Shown here piece by piece: positions 16,041 to 23,861 of a stretch of DNA of 34,427 nucleotides. The number at the start of each line of letters is the position of its first letter. Position 1 is the first letter of the stretch. This DNA comes from an uncultured Eubacterium sp. GTDB lineage: Bacteria; Bacillota; Clostridia; Lachnospirales; Lachnospiraceae. The stretch covers positions 1-34,427 of the forward strand of contig CAKRFN010000023.1 of NCBI GenBank assembly GCA_934320655.1. Reading direction: 5' to 3'. Under the pieces are notes generated by a model, which saw nothing but the letters and a program-made list of their open reading frames with translations, did no database searches and was not told the DNA's origin. A program made the translations under genes and the position numbers.

Positions 16041-18956
16041 TTAGAAATTTTCATTATACCAGAACAAATCATATCCTACAATCCGCTTTGCCGGAATAGC
16101 GTTGCTACTGTAGGACGTTACAATCCGTGCAACGGTTCTGGCAATCGTCAAAAGGGCTTCTTTCGTAGAGCTGTCGCTGCCCGTATCAGGATTGACTTTG
16201 TTCTCGTCATAGACAATTACAAAGTCGGAAAAATGCCCCACATCCCAATGCAGTTTTCCGGCCTCATACCTTGTGGCAAGCTGCTCTACATCACCTGTAT
16301 CACTCACATACAAAGCATGGAAAGCAGATACATGATGACCGGCAGGCACAGGAAACGGGATGGACAGGGCAGCTACACCGCCCTCAAAGTCGGAAATGCG
16401 CTTGTTTCCGGTCACGCACAGCAAATAGACTTCCATAGCGCCGTGAACATTCAGATCGGCGATCGCCGTTTTCTGGGTGTTATTCAGCTGCGCTGTTCCC
16501 GCGTCATCCAAAACGAGCCGGACAAGGCTGCCCTTCGTCTGGTTTATAATTGCCCGCATGGTCTTATCGTCGAGCGTTACCGTTCCATGACGGAACACAA
16601 CGGCAAGCGCTACTGCATCGTTGTGGGCGTGTTCTGCGGCATTTACAATGGCTTTGATGCTGTTTGTGGGCAGGTTTACCCGGTCAATGTCCATGTTCAG
16701 CCCACTCAGGTCGATCTTTACAACGCCCGTCGTGCCGATCACCTTTTCCAATTCTGCCGGATCAATCTCGGAAACGGTGGCAGTTGTCCCGTTGATGGTC
16801 ACGGCAATGTGTATCGTACCTGCCTTGCCGGATACGGGAATAGTAGTCGGAGTGGTCGGGGTTGTGCTGCCGCCGCCTCCGCCGCTTGGTGTCCCGCCGC
16901 CTGACTTCTTTTCAAAGATGGCTTTGACAGTTACGTTGTCCGCCGGCATGGTAAACTTGTTGTTGCTGATCGTCACGCCGCCGGAAACGATCTGCCATTC
17001 CTTAAAGAGATAGCCGTTGTCCGGCGTAGCGGTCAGGGTGATTTCCTCGCCCTTCGCCGCGGAAGCAGGAGCAGCAGATGCGGAACCGTTCCCATCGTTT
17101 TCTACGGTCACGGTGTAAACAGTCCGGTCATAGTAAAGCTTCAAAGTCACTTTATCCGCCTCACTGCTGATTTTCTTTAGGATTCCGCTGGATGTGGAGA
17201 TCAATGAATTATAGGTAAAGCCGGTGTAGGTTTTCGGCGCTGCCGTGGCAGTATCGCCGATTTTACCTGCGGAATGCTCGCTTTCCTCCAGCGTGTAGCC
17301 GTTGCCATTTGCCTTATAATGCTCCACGATATACGGGATAGATTCCGCCCACTGCGCCGTGAGGGTCATGGAGGATTTGACGGTATCCTTGTCAAAGTCC
17401 CATTTCGTCTGTGTGCCATTGTTATCATAATACCAGCCGTCGAAGAGATAGCCCTCCTTGGTGGGTGCGGTGAGCTTACTGCCCTTATCGATAGTCTTCG
17501 TTGTTTTCGCGCCATCGTTATCGAAGGTCACGGTGAATTGCAGGGGAGCAGCTGAAACGCCTTCGGCGGTTGTGCCGCTCGCGCCATTGGTGACCGTGCC
17601 GTCGAACACGCCGCCGGTGATGGCTCCGTTGTTGTTGACTGTGCCGTGGAACCAGCCGCCGGTGATGGCTCCGTTGTTGTTGACTGTGCCGTAGAACCAG
17701 CCGCTTTTAATGGTGCTGCCGGGATGGACGTTCACTGTGCCATGGAACACAGTCCTGCCAGGACCTGTACTTGTAATGGTGCAGGGAGAGTCCTTGGCAT
17801 CTCCGAGTATCACAACGCCGTTGACATAACCGCCGTTGGCGTAAAGATTCCCATATCCAGGCCAAGCGCTGCCGGTGATGTATAGCCCGATTTGGTTCGG
17901 CGCACTGCCTTGATCAATGCACGCATTTCCATCTAAGATGATCTCCTTTACAGTGTCGGTGCTCACACCGCCGCCATAGCTCGAGGGCGAGCCGTCGGAG
18001 CGTTCCGCGCTGCAATTCAGGATCTTGGCGTCGTCGGACATGGTGAGTGATGTCGCATTGGACATATAGATGCCCCCGCCTTCGGCGTTAACCCAGAAGC
18101 CTGCTTTGCAGTCCTCAATCACGGCGCTGTCGGACATAACAAGGGTGCTGGAGGAATCTGCCTGCACGCCGCCTCCCAGCGTCTCAGCAATGCAGCCGCG
18201 GATGGCGGCTTTATCCATCATGTGGAGCTCGCCATAGATCTTGATGCCACCACCGTAGTTTCTGGCGCGGCAGTCGCGGATGAGCGCCGTTCCGGACATC
18301 TTGATTGTATTACCGCTGTCGAAGCAGGAAATACCCCCTCCGCTCTTTGCGGTGCAGCCGGCAATGCTGCCGCCGGACATGGTGTAGCGGGCGTTCTTTA
18401 CCAGTGCCACACCGCCGCCGAAGTACTCCGCCGAGCAGCCGACGATATTGCCGCCGGTCATGGTAAGCTTGCCACCTTCCGCGATGTATACGCCACCGCC
18501 GCAATAAATAGCGAAAGACTTATCCATAACGCTCTCGGATGCCACGCCGCCGGTGATGACGCCGCCGGAGACAGTTTTTGTACCGTTGGTTTCGTCCAGC
18601 TCCCACAGACCGTCGCTGTTGGGCGTAAACCGGTGAGATGCAGATGCGTTGCTGTCTTTGATGGTCAGGTCACCGTTGCTCTCGACTTTGATAACGCTTT
18701 TTTGCCCTGTCATTCGCAGCACAAAACCGTTCAAATCCAGTGTTACAATGCGGTTGACCGTCACCGTTAGTGTATTGTTGATGTCAATATCACTCTTCAG
18801 TTTAATCTCGGAAATACTGCTATCCGCCAGCGCAGAAGTCAAATCCGCTTCCGTGGAAACTTTTGTTTCCGCCGCCGATGCAGGCACAGTAATCAAAAAA
18901 AGTGCCATACAAATACTAAGCAGCGCCGCGTAAATCCATTTTCTGTGTTTTCTCAT
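16041..18956 (-). CDS. Large secreted beta-helix/InlB-repeat surface protein (adhesin A)
   Basis: A 971-residue exported protein. Parts in order: a signal peptide (1-about 29, ending VPASAA), an N-terminal region, a long right-handed beta-helix-like stretch (about 90-450) of repeated GGGVYIAEGG / LTMTGGNIVGC units, two NNNGAITGGWFHGTV-type repeats, an InlB B-repeat (about 470-536, DGWYYD...LTAQW), a MucBP-like segment (about 538-617), a second B-repeat variant (about 614-687), a Gly/Thr-Pro linker, a conserved C-terminal domain and an NPDTG motif at about 920. ATG 18956 is fixed by the ATGA overlap with the small membrane protein before it and by GGGAGG; a longer frame to 19304 is a shadow. 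An adhesin or host-contact role is inferred. No functional cell-wall sorting helix follows NPDTG. Confidence 0.85.
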   Translation of the reverse strand: MRKHRKWIYAALLSICMALFLITVPASAAETKVSTEADLTSALADSSISEIKLKSDIDINNTLTVTVNRIVTLDLNGFVLRMTGQKSVIKVESNGDLTIKDSNASASHRFTPNSDGLWELDETNGTKTVSGGVITGGVASESVMDKSFAIYCGGGVYIAEGGKLTMTGGNIVGCSAEYFGGGVALVKNARYTMSGGSIAGCTAKSGGGISCFDSGNTIKMSGTALIRDCRARNYGGGIKIYGELHMMDKAAIRGCIAETLGGGVQADSSSTLVMSDSAVIEDCKAGFWVNAEGGGIYMSNATSLTMSDDAKILNCSAERSDGSPSSYGGGVSTDTVKEIILDGNACIDQGSAPNQIGLYITGSAWPGYGNLYANGGYVNGVVILGDAKDSPCTITSTGPGRTVFHGTVNVHPGSTIKSGWFYGTVNNNGAITGGWFHGTVNNNGAITGGVFDGTVTNGASGTTAEGVSAAPLQFTVTFDNDGAKTTKTIDKGSKLTAPTKEGYLFDGWYYDNNGTQTKWDFDKDTVKSSMTLTAQWAESIPYIVEHYKANGNGYTLEESEHSAGKIGDTATAAPKTYTGFTYNSLISTSSGILKKISSEADKVTLKLYYDRTVYTVTVENDGNGSASAAPASAAKGEEITLTATPDNGYLFKEWQIVSGGVTISNNKFTMPADNVTVKAIFEKKSGGGTPSGGGGGSTTPTTPTTIPVSGKAGTIHIAVTINGTTATVSEIDPAELEKVIGTTGVVKIDLSGLNMDIDRVNLPTNSIKAIVNAAEHAHNDAVALAVVFRHGTVTLDDKTMRAIINQTKGSLVRLVLDDAGTAQLNNTQKTAIADLNVHGAMEVYLLCVTGNKRISDFEGGVAALSIPFPVPAGHHVSAFHALYVSDTGDVEQLATRYEAGKLHWDVGHFSDFVIVYDENKVNPDTGSDSSTKEALLTIARTVARIVTSYSSNAIPAKRIVGYDLFWYNENF
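16642..17052. repeat. 411-bp identical block shared by adhesins A and B (copy A)
   Basis: Identical on reading to 19961-20371; covers the second B-repeat, the Gly/Thr-Pro linker and the start of the C-terminal domain. Confidence 0.85.
17596..18019. repeat. 424-bp identical block shared by adhesins A and B (copy A)
   Basis: No difference was found on reading against 20702-21125. The flanking sequence is visibly diverged. It encodes the NNNGAITGG repeats and the tail of the beta-helix region. Confidence 0.85.
17611..17700 (-). repeat. Tandem 45-bp repeat in adhesin A (two units)
   Basis: Two consecutive 45-base units differing at one base, each encoding a 15-residue GWF.GTVNNNGAIT unit; a diverged third unit adjoins. 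Such units can expand or contract. Confidence 0.85.
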
Positions 18957-19300
18957 TGCCGTTTCGCCTCCCATTGTTGTATATGTTCTTTTTCTGTATC
19001 CGGTTCCTGTTGTCCTCTTTTTCTGAATTTGATACATAATACGGTAGTCACAACTGCCGCGGTAAAGGAAATGACCGCCACCAGCACATAGCCGCCCACG
19101 CCCGCATGCAGCAGGATCGCACCGTACATTCCGACAGCGTCCATAGGCTGTCCCTGTACCATCCCCACAGTTCCCACAAGGGACAGGAACAGCAGGACGC
19201 ACAGTGCGGACAGACGCTGAACGCTCTGCCGTGCCTGTCGTCGGCGGTGTTCCGCCATTCGCTGTTTCACCAGTGCGACGCGCTTTTTCGTATCGTACAT
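18953..19300 (-). CDS. Small two-helix membrane protein, second copy (anti-sigma-like layout)
   Basis: A 115-residue protein. It has a basic N-terminal helix with KRVALVKQRMAEHRRRQ, one membrane segment (about 35-55), a short outside loop, a second membrane segment (about 70-92), and a charged C-terminal tail. It is a paralogue of the protein at 23493-23861, which shares the layout and the VK.RMAE motif at the same place. No database family is recognised. ATG 19300 follows AGGAGG (spacing eight). Its TGA overlaps the ATG of adhesin A, so the two are translationally coupled, which suggests that it controls or assists adhesin A, for example as an anti-sigma factor or membrane partner. That is inference. 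Confidence 0.75.
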   Translation of the reverse strand: MYDTKKRVALVKQRMAEHRRRQARQSVQRLSALCVLLFLSLVGTVGMVQGQPMDAVGMYGAILLHAGVGGYVLVAVISFTAAVVTTVLCIKFRKRGQQEPDTEKEHIQQWEAKRQ

Positions 19301-19326
19301 ACACGCAACCTCCTCTCTGAACACTC

Positions 19327-19391
19327 AGTTTAAAAGCCTTTCACTTATATAGATACAAAAATGCGGAAAAACTCTCACTCCAAACTCAAAT
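19327..19391 (-). promoter_or_regulatory. Duplicated upstream element, copy A
   Basis: A 65-base element, 61 of 65 identical to 22144-22208, directly upstream of the second small membrane-protein gene. On the minus strand it contains GTTTTTCC and, further on, CTATATAAG, but no good sigma-A -35 at 16-18 bases from TATATA. Conservation in both copies and this spacing suggest the promoter of an alternative sigma factor. It overlaps the last codons of adhesin B. Confidence 0.6.
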
Positions 19392-22077
19392 AATGATGGA
19401 TCAAATTCGGTTTTTTGATCAAGTCACTGTAGGACACAGCAATCCGTGCAACGGTTCTGGCAATCGTCAAAAGGGCTTCTTTCGTAGAGCTGTCGCTGCC
19501 CGTATCAGGATTGACCTTGTTCTCGTCATAGACAATTACAAAGTCGGAAAAATGCCCCACATCCCAATGCAGTTTTCCGTCCTCATACCTTGTGGCAAGC
19601 TGCTCTATGTCACCCGCATCACTCACATACAAAGCATGGAAAGCAGATGGCTGACGACCGGCAGGCACAGGAAATGGGATGGACAGGGCAGCCACGCCGC
19701 CCTCAAAGTCGGAAATGCGCTTGTTTCCGGTCACGCACAGCAAATAGACTTCCATACCGCCGTGGACATTCAGATCGGCGATCGCTGTTTTCTGTGTGTT
19801 ATTCAGCTGGGCTGTTCCTGCGTCATCCAAAACGAGCCGGACCAGGCTGCCCTTCGTCTGGTTTATAACTGCCTGCATGGTTTTATCGTCCAACGTTACC
19901 GTTCCATGACGGAACACAATGGCAAGCGCTACCGCATTGTTGTGGGCGTGTTCTGCCGCCTTTACAATGGCTTTGATGCTGTTTGTGGGCAGGTTTACCC
20001 GGTCAATGTCCATGTTCAGCCCACTCAGGTCGATCTTTACAACGCCCGTCGTGCCGATCACCTTTTCCAATTCTGCCGGATCAATCTCGGAAACGGTGGC
20101 AGTTGTCCCGTTGATGGTCACGGCAATGTGTATCGTACCTGCCTTGCCGGATACGGGAATAGTAGTCGGAGTGGTCGGGGTTGTGCTGCCGCCGCCTCCG
20201 CCGCTTGGTGTCCCGCCGCCTGACTTCTTTTCAAAGATGGCTTTGACAGTTACGTTGTCCGCCGGCATGGTAAACTTGTTGTTGCTGATCGTCACGCCGC
20301 CGGAAACGATCTGCCATTCCTTAAAGAGATAGCCGTTGTCCGGCGTAGCGGTCAGGGTGATTTCCTCGCCCATCGTCGCGGAAGCAGGAGCAGCAGATGC
20401 GGAACCGTTCCCATCGTTTTCTACGGTCACGGTGTAGGCCTTTTTCCACTGCGCCGTGAGGGTCATGGAGGATTTGACGGTATCCTTGTCAAAGTCCCAT
20501 GTCGTCTGTGTGCCATTGTTATCATAATACCAGCCGTCGAAGAGATAGCCCTCCTTAGTGGGTGCGATGGGTGCGGTGAGCTTACTGCCCTTATCGACAG
20601 TCTCCATTGTTGTCCCGCACCCGTTATCGAAGGTCACAATGAATTTCAGATGGGAAACTGAAACGCTTTCAGCGGTTGTGCCGCTCGCGCCGTTGGTGAC
20701 TGTGCCGTCGAACACGCCGCCGGTGATGGCTCCGTTGTTGTTGACTGTGCCGTGGAACCAGCCGCCGGTGATGGCTCCGTTGTTGTTGACTGTGCCGTAG
20801 AACCAGCCGCTTTTAATGGTGCTGCCGGGATGGACGTTCACTGTGCCATGGAACACAGTCCTGCCAGGACCTGTACTTGTAATGGTGCAGGGAGAGTCCT
20901 TGGCATCTCCGAGTATCACAACGCCGTTGACATAACCGCCGTTGGCGTAAAGATTCCCATATCCAGGCCAAGCGCTGCCGGTGATGTATAGCCCGATTTG
21001 GTTCGGCGCACTGCCTTGATCAATGCACGCATTTCCATCTAAGATGATCTCCTTTACAGTGTCGGTGCTCACACCGCCGCCATAGCTCGAGGGCGAGCCG
21101 TCGGAGCGTTCCGCGCTGCAATTCATAACGCTGGCATTGCCGGACATGGTGAGCGATGCATTGTTGCTCATACAGATGCCTCCGCCCTGGGCTGCACGGT
21201 AACCCTCCCCATCTCCGACTGCTTTGCATCCCTCAATCACGGCGTTGTCGGACATGAAAAGTTTGCTGCTGGAATTTACATTCACGCCGCCACCATGTCT
21301 TGCGGTACAGCCGCGGATGGCGGCATTATTCTCCATGCTGAGCTCGCCATAGATCCAGATGCCGCCACCATCTTCTTTGGCGCGGCAGTCGCGGACGAGC
21401 GCCGTGCCGCTCATCTCGATCTTCGCGATCATATTACCATTCCGGTTGCAAAAAATACCCCCTCCGGACATTGCGGTGCAGCCGACAATATTGCCGCCGG
21501 TCATGGTCAGGGGCAGCGTGCCGTTTGTGACGTAAACGCCGCCACCGTAGTCTGCTGCGGTGCAGCCGACAATATTGCCGCCGGTCATGGTTAGCTTGCC
21601 ACCCTCCGCGATGTATACGCCACCGCCGCAATAACAAGGGAAGCGCGCATCTCCGATGTTCTCGGACGCCACACCGCCGGTGATGACGCCGCCGGAGACA
21701 GTTTTTGTACCGTTGGTTTCGTCCAGTTTCCACAGACCGTCGTTATTTGGTGTAAATCGGTGAGGTACAGATGCGTTGCTGTCTTTGATGGTCAGGTCAC
21801 CGTTGCTCTCGACCTTGATAACGCTTTTATTACCTGTCATGTGCAGCACAAAACCGTTCAAATCCAGCGTTACCTTGCGGTTGACCGTCAGTGTATTGCT
21901 GATTTCAATTTTTCCCTTCAGTTTAATTTCGGAAATACTGCTAGTCGTCAGCGCGTTTTTCAAATCCGTTTCCGTGGAAACTTCTGTTTCTGCCGCCGAT
22001 GCAGGCACAGTAATCAAAAAAAGTGCCATACAGATACTAAGCAGCGCCGCGTAAATCCATTTTGTGTGTTTTCTCAT
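19375..22077 (-). CDS. Large secreted beta-helix/InlB-repeat surface protein (adhesin B)
   Basis: A 900-residue paralogue of adhesin A: signal peptide (1-about 29), a beta-helix-like repeat region with two consecutive LTMTGGNIVGC units, the same NNNGAITGG repeats, an InlB B-repeat, a second B-repeat variant, a Gly/Thr-Pro linker, and a shared C-terminal domain with NPDTG. It lacks the MucBP-like segment (about 80 residues) present in A, the flanking LTAQW and YTVTVEN being joined directly. The tail after VARI differs from A and ends on the 65-base element. ATG 22077 is chosen by analogy with A and by GGGAGG. Two blocks of 424 and 411 bases are identical to A. It is probably surface-exposed. 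Confidence 0.85.
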   Translation of the reverse strand: MRKHTKWIYAALLSICMALFLITVPASAAETEVSTETDLKNALTTSSISEIKLKGKIEISNTLTVNRKVTLDLNGFVLHMTGNKSVIKVESNGDLTIKDSNASVPHRFTPNNDGLWKLDETNGTKTVSGGVITGGVASENIGDARFPCYCGGGVYIAEGGKLTMTGGNIVGCTAADYGGGVYVTNGTLPLTMTGGNIVGCTAMSGGGIFCNRNGNMIAKIEMSGTALVRDCRAKEDGGGIWIYGELSMENNAAIRGCTARHGGGVNVNSSSKLFMSDNAVIEGCKAVGDGEGYRAAQGGGICMSNNASLTMSGNASVMNCSAERSDGSPSSYGGGVSTDTVKEIILDGNACIDQGSAPNQIGLYITGSAWPGYGNLYANGGYVNGVVILGDAKDSPCTITSTGPGRTVFHGTVNVHPGSTIKSGWFYGTVNNNGAITGGWFHGTVNNNGAITGGVFDGTVTNGASGTTAESVSVSHLKFIVTFDNGCGTTMETVDKGSKLTAPIAPTKEGYLFDGWYYDNNGTQTTWDFDKDTVKSSMTLTAQWKKAYTVTVENDGNGSASAAPASATMGEEITLTATPDNGYLFKEWQIVSGGVTISNNKFTMPADNVTVKAIFEKKSGGGTPSGGGGGSTTPTTPTTIPVSGKAGTIHIAVTINGTTATVSEIDPAELEKVIGTTGVVKIDLSGLNMDIDRVNLPTNSIKAIVKAAEHAHNNAVALAIVFRHGTVTLDDKTMQAVINQTKGSLVRLVLDDAGTAQLNNTQKTAIADLNVHGGMEVYLLCVTGNKRISDFEGGVAALSIPFPVPAGRQPSAFHALYVSDAGDIEQLATRYEDGKLHWDVGHFSDFVIVYDENKVNPDTGSDSSTKEALLTIARTVARIAVSYSDLIKKPNLIHHYLSLE
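19961..20371. repeat. 411-bp identical block shared by adhesins A and B (copy B)
   Basis: Partner of 16642-17052, equal length and no mismatch seen. Confidence 0.85.
20702..21125. repeat. 424-bp identical block shared by adhesins A and B (copy B)
   Basis: Partner of 17596-18019; equal length and no mismatch seen. Diverged sequence on both sides argues for recent gene conversion. Confidence 0.85.
20717..20806 (-). repeat. Tandem 45-bp repeat in adhesin B (two units)
   Basis: The same two 45-base units as at 17611-17700, inside the identical 424-bp block. Confidence 0.85.
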
Positions 22078-22136
22078 TGCCTTTTCGCCTCCCATTGTCG
22101 TTGTATATGTTCCTTTTCCGTGTCCGGTTCCTGTTG
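22074..22136 (-). pseudogene. 3' remnant of a small two-helix membrane-protein gene
   Basis: Read on the minus strand, 22136-22074 encodes QQEPDTEKEH, IQRQWEAKRQ and a stop, the tail of the small membrane protein that precedes adhesin A (there with HIQQWEAKRQ). Everything upstream of these about 20 codons is missing and is joined, within a few bases, to the duplicated 65-base element. The TGA still overlaps the ATG of adhesin B. This is strong evidence for an internal deletion after duplication. Confidence 0.8.
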
Positions 22137-22143
22137 GACTCTT

Positions 22144-22208
22144 AGTTTAAAAGCCTTTCACTTATATAGGTACAAAAATACGGAAAAACTCTCACCCCAA
22201 AATCAAAT
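22144..22208 (-). promoter_or_regulatory. Duplicated upstream element, copy B
   Basis: A 65-base element with four mismatches to 19327-19391. Here it directly precedes the deletion junction and adhesin B, and lies just after the terminator of the PrsW operon, so adhesin B should have its own transcript from this element. Confidence 0.6.
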
Positions 22209-22212
22209 TTTT

Positions 22213-22250
22213 TCAAAAAAATTGGGAGCCGCCCAAAGGCAGCTCCCAAA
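22213..22250 (-). terminator. Intrinsic terminator of the sigma-PrsW operon
   Basis: On the minus strand TTGGGAGC(T)GCC, a short loop, GGC(G)GCTCCCAA, then seven T. It lies 13 bases after the PrsW stop and separates the operon from adhesin B. Confidence 0.9.
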
Positions 22251-22262
22251 GAAAAAATGATA

Positions 22263-22886
22263 TTACGTTGTCGGACGGCGGGCAATCAGTTTTCCCACTG
22301 TCAAAATCAGCACAGGCAGAAGATAGGCGATATACTGCACCGCGCCGCCGTAGGCAATCAGCAGATTGTAAATTGCGTGAAAGGTGATTGCCGCTCCCAG
22401 CAGACCACAGGTTCCGGCGATCTTCAGCCACGTCCGCCGCCACACATACGCAAGCCCTCCGCCGACGATGGCTCCGCAGATCACGTGCATCGCGCCCGTT
22501 CCGATGCCGCGGAAGAAAATAAAGGAAAAATGACCGGCGCCGTTTTGAATCAGATAGCAGATGTTTTCAAAGGTGGCAAAGGAAAGGGTAGTAATCACGG
22601 CGGCGTTCCTGATCTGTTCCGCTTTTGGCTCAAATACCAGAAGATAAAAGAGCAGCGGCAGGAGCTTCATCACTTCCTCCACCACAGGGGCAATCTCCGC
22701 AGTTGCGGCAAAGGTGTCCGCCCCATAAAGCGCGGTGAGAAAGGTATTGATGTAAGCGGAGAGCAGACACGAACCCATTCCCGCAAGACAGAACAGAAAG
22801 ACTTTCGTCTGGCGCTTTCCCATGCACAGGGCGGCGATCAGCAGGGGCGATGCCATACAGATAAAAACATTTTCAATATATGTCAT
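22263..22886 (-). CDS. PrsW-type intramembrane protease
   Basis: A 207-residue polytopic membrane protein with the PrsW/RCE1-like signatures: EEVMK (Glu pair at about 69-70, in APVVEEVMKLLP), FATFENICYL (about 102-111), a HVICGAIVGG helix and HAIYNLL near the end. PrsW of Bacillus subtilis makes the first cut in the anti-sigma factor RsiW. Here it closes a four-gene operon with a sigma factor and a small membrane protein, and its ATG overlaps the previous stop by four bases (ATGA). Cleavage of the small membrane proteins is a natural hypothesis. It is close to the family's usual 200-220 residues. Confidence 0.88.
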   Translation of the reverse strand: MTYIENVFICMASPLLIAALCMGKRQTKVFLFCLAGMGSCLLSAYINTFLTALYGADTFAATAEIAPVVEEVMKLLPLLFYLLVFEPKAEQIRNAAVITTLSFATFENICYLIQNGAGHFSFIFFRGIGTGAMHVICGAIVGGGLAYVWRRTWLKIAGTCGLLGAAITFHAIYNLLIAYGGAVQYIAYLLPVLILTVGKLIARRPTT

Positions 22887-23509
22887 GCCTGCACCGCCTT
22901 TCCTGTGGCGGGCAGCAGGGCGAACAGGCAGAATGTCAGCAGAACATCCATCCAGAAGCTGGGGCTGAAAAAGCTATCGCCCGGCCAGAGGCATCCGGTC
23001 GTCCAAAGGGCGTATTCCGCCGCCACATAGCACAGCACCCCGATGTGGAAATATCTCATAGTACGCGCTGCTCCCGTCTGCGTGCGGGCGTAAACAAGCC
23101 CCCGGATCGCATGATAGGATACAACGATCATCATGCCGCACCAGAGCAGATTGGAGAGAATGTCCCCGAAGGTGCAGTAAAATACGCACAGCGGAACGCC
23201 GATCAGGAGGGCAAGCAGGGATTTCCGACAGAGCAAGCCCCTTTCCTCAGCAGAGGAAAGGACGTATTGCAGGATATGAAGAAAAATAACGCTTGACACC
23301 CAGCCAAATTCCGACACATAAAAGACCTGCGGCGTTTCGGAGAATAAAAGCAGATACAACGTCCAGTACAGGGAACCGAGGGTGAAACAGCCATAAAAGC
23401 AGGTCAGCAGGAAATACGCCTGTTTTCGGCCTTGCAGATACCGAATACCGCTCAGGCAGAAGCCCAGCAGGGTAACAATGAATTGCAATAGATTACTGAC
23501 GAGTTCCAT
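22883..23509 (-). CDS. Polytopic membrane protein of the sigma-PrsW operon
   Basis: About 208 residues with six to seven hydrophobic segments (for example LLQFIVTLLGFCLSGI, CFTLGSLYWTLYLLLF, ILQYVL, MMIVVSYHAI, LLTFCLFALLPA) and no recognised enzymatic motif. The layout resembles an N-terminal membrane sensor module, but there is no attached signalling domain. ATG 23509 has the better distance (nine bases) from AGGAGG; ATG 23515, two codons earlier, is also possible. It overlaps both neighbours, so it is made together with the small membrane protein and PrsW. It might be the sensor of the circuit. Confidence 0.7.
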   Translation of the reverse strand: MELVSNLLQFIVTLLGFCLSGIRYLQGRKQAYFLLTCFYGCFTLGSLYWTLYLLLFSETPQVFYVSEFGWVSSVIFLHILQYVLSSAEERGLLCRKSLLALLIGVPLCVFYCTFGDILSNLLWCGMMIVVSYHAIRGLVYARTQTGAARTMRYFHIGVLCYVAAEYALWTTGCLWPGDSFFSPSFWMDVLLTFCLFALLPATGKAVQA

Positions 23510-23861
23510 CCGCATGGTCCTCCTTTTGCTCCTCCGGCTGTTCCTCTTTGTTCAGCAGACGGATACGGAAGCATAAAATCGTCACGCACACGCCGAGAAC
23601 AAAGGCCAGCAGCCCGATCACGATATACCCGAGTGCGGTGCTGCCGCCTAGAATCGTTGCCGCTGTGTCAAAACCGGAGGACGTTCCCAAGGCAATCTGG
23701 TTGACAATATCAGGCATGGAGAGAGAAACGCCCACGATCACCGCAAGGCATGCTGCTACGCCGGAAACTGCGGCGATCCGTCCGCGCCGCAGTCTTTTTT
23801 GACGCTCTTTTTCCGCCATGCGCCGTTTTACTTCTGCAATTCGTTCCTCATGGCTTCGCAT
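23493..23861 (-). CDS. Small two-helix membrane protein of the sigma operon (anti-sigma-like layout)
   Basis: A 122-residue protein with a strongly basic N-terminal helix (RIAEVKRRMAEKERQKRLRRGR), two membrane segments (about 30-50 and 75-98) separated by a short outside loop, and an acidic cytoplasmic tail. Immediate position after a sigma factor, a 14-base overlap with it, and a PrsW protease in the same operon make an anti-sigma role likely; no zinc-binding ZAS motif (HxxxCxxC) is present, so it would be an unusual type. It is a paralogue of the protein at 18953-19300. ATG 23861 follows GGGAGGG. Confidence 0.75.
   Translation of the reverse strand: MRSHEERIAEVKRRMAEKERQKRLRRGRIAAVSGVAACLAVIVGVSLSMPDIVNQIALGTSSGFDTAATILGGSTALGYIVIGLLAFVLGVCVTILCFRIRLLNKEEQPEEQKEDHADGTRQ

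Noticed and set aside
18957..19304. N-terminal extension of the adhesin A frame
   Set aside because: It overlaps the small membrane-protein gene in another frame; signal peptide, ribosome binding site and ATGA overlap all place the start at 18956.
16233..22054. Many plus-strand open frames across the two adhesin genes
   Set aside because: They are antisense shadows of long biased minus-strand coding regions; the same shadows occur in both paralogues, and none has a ribosome binding site or recognisable domain.
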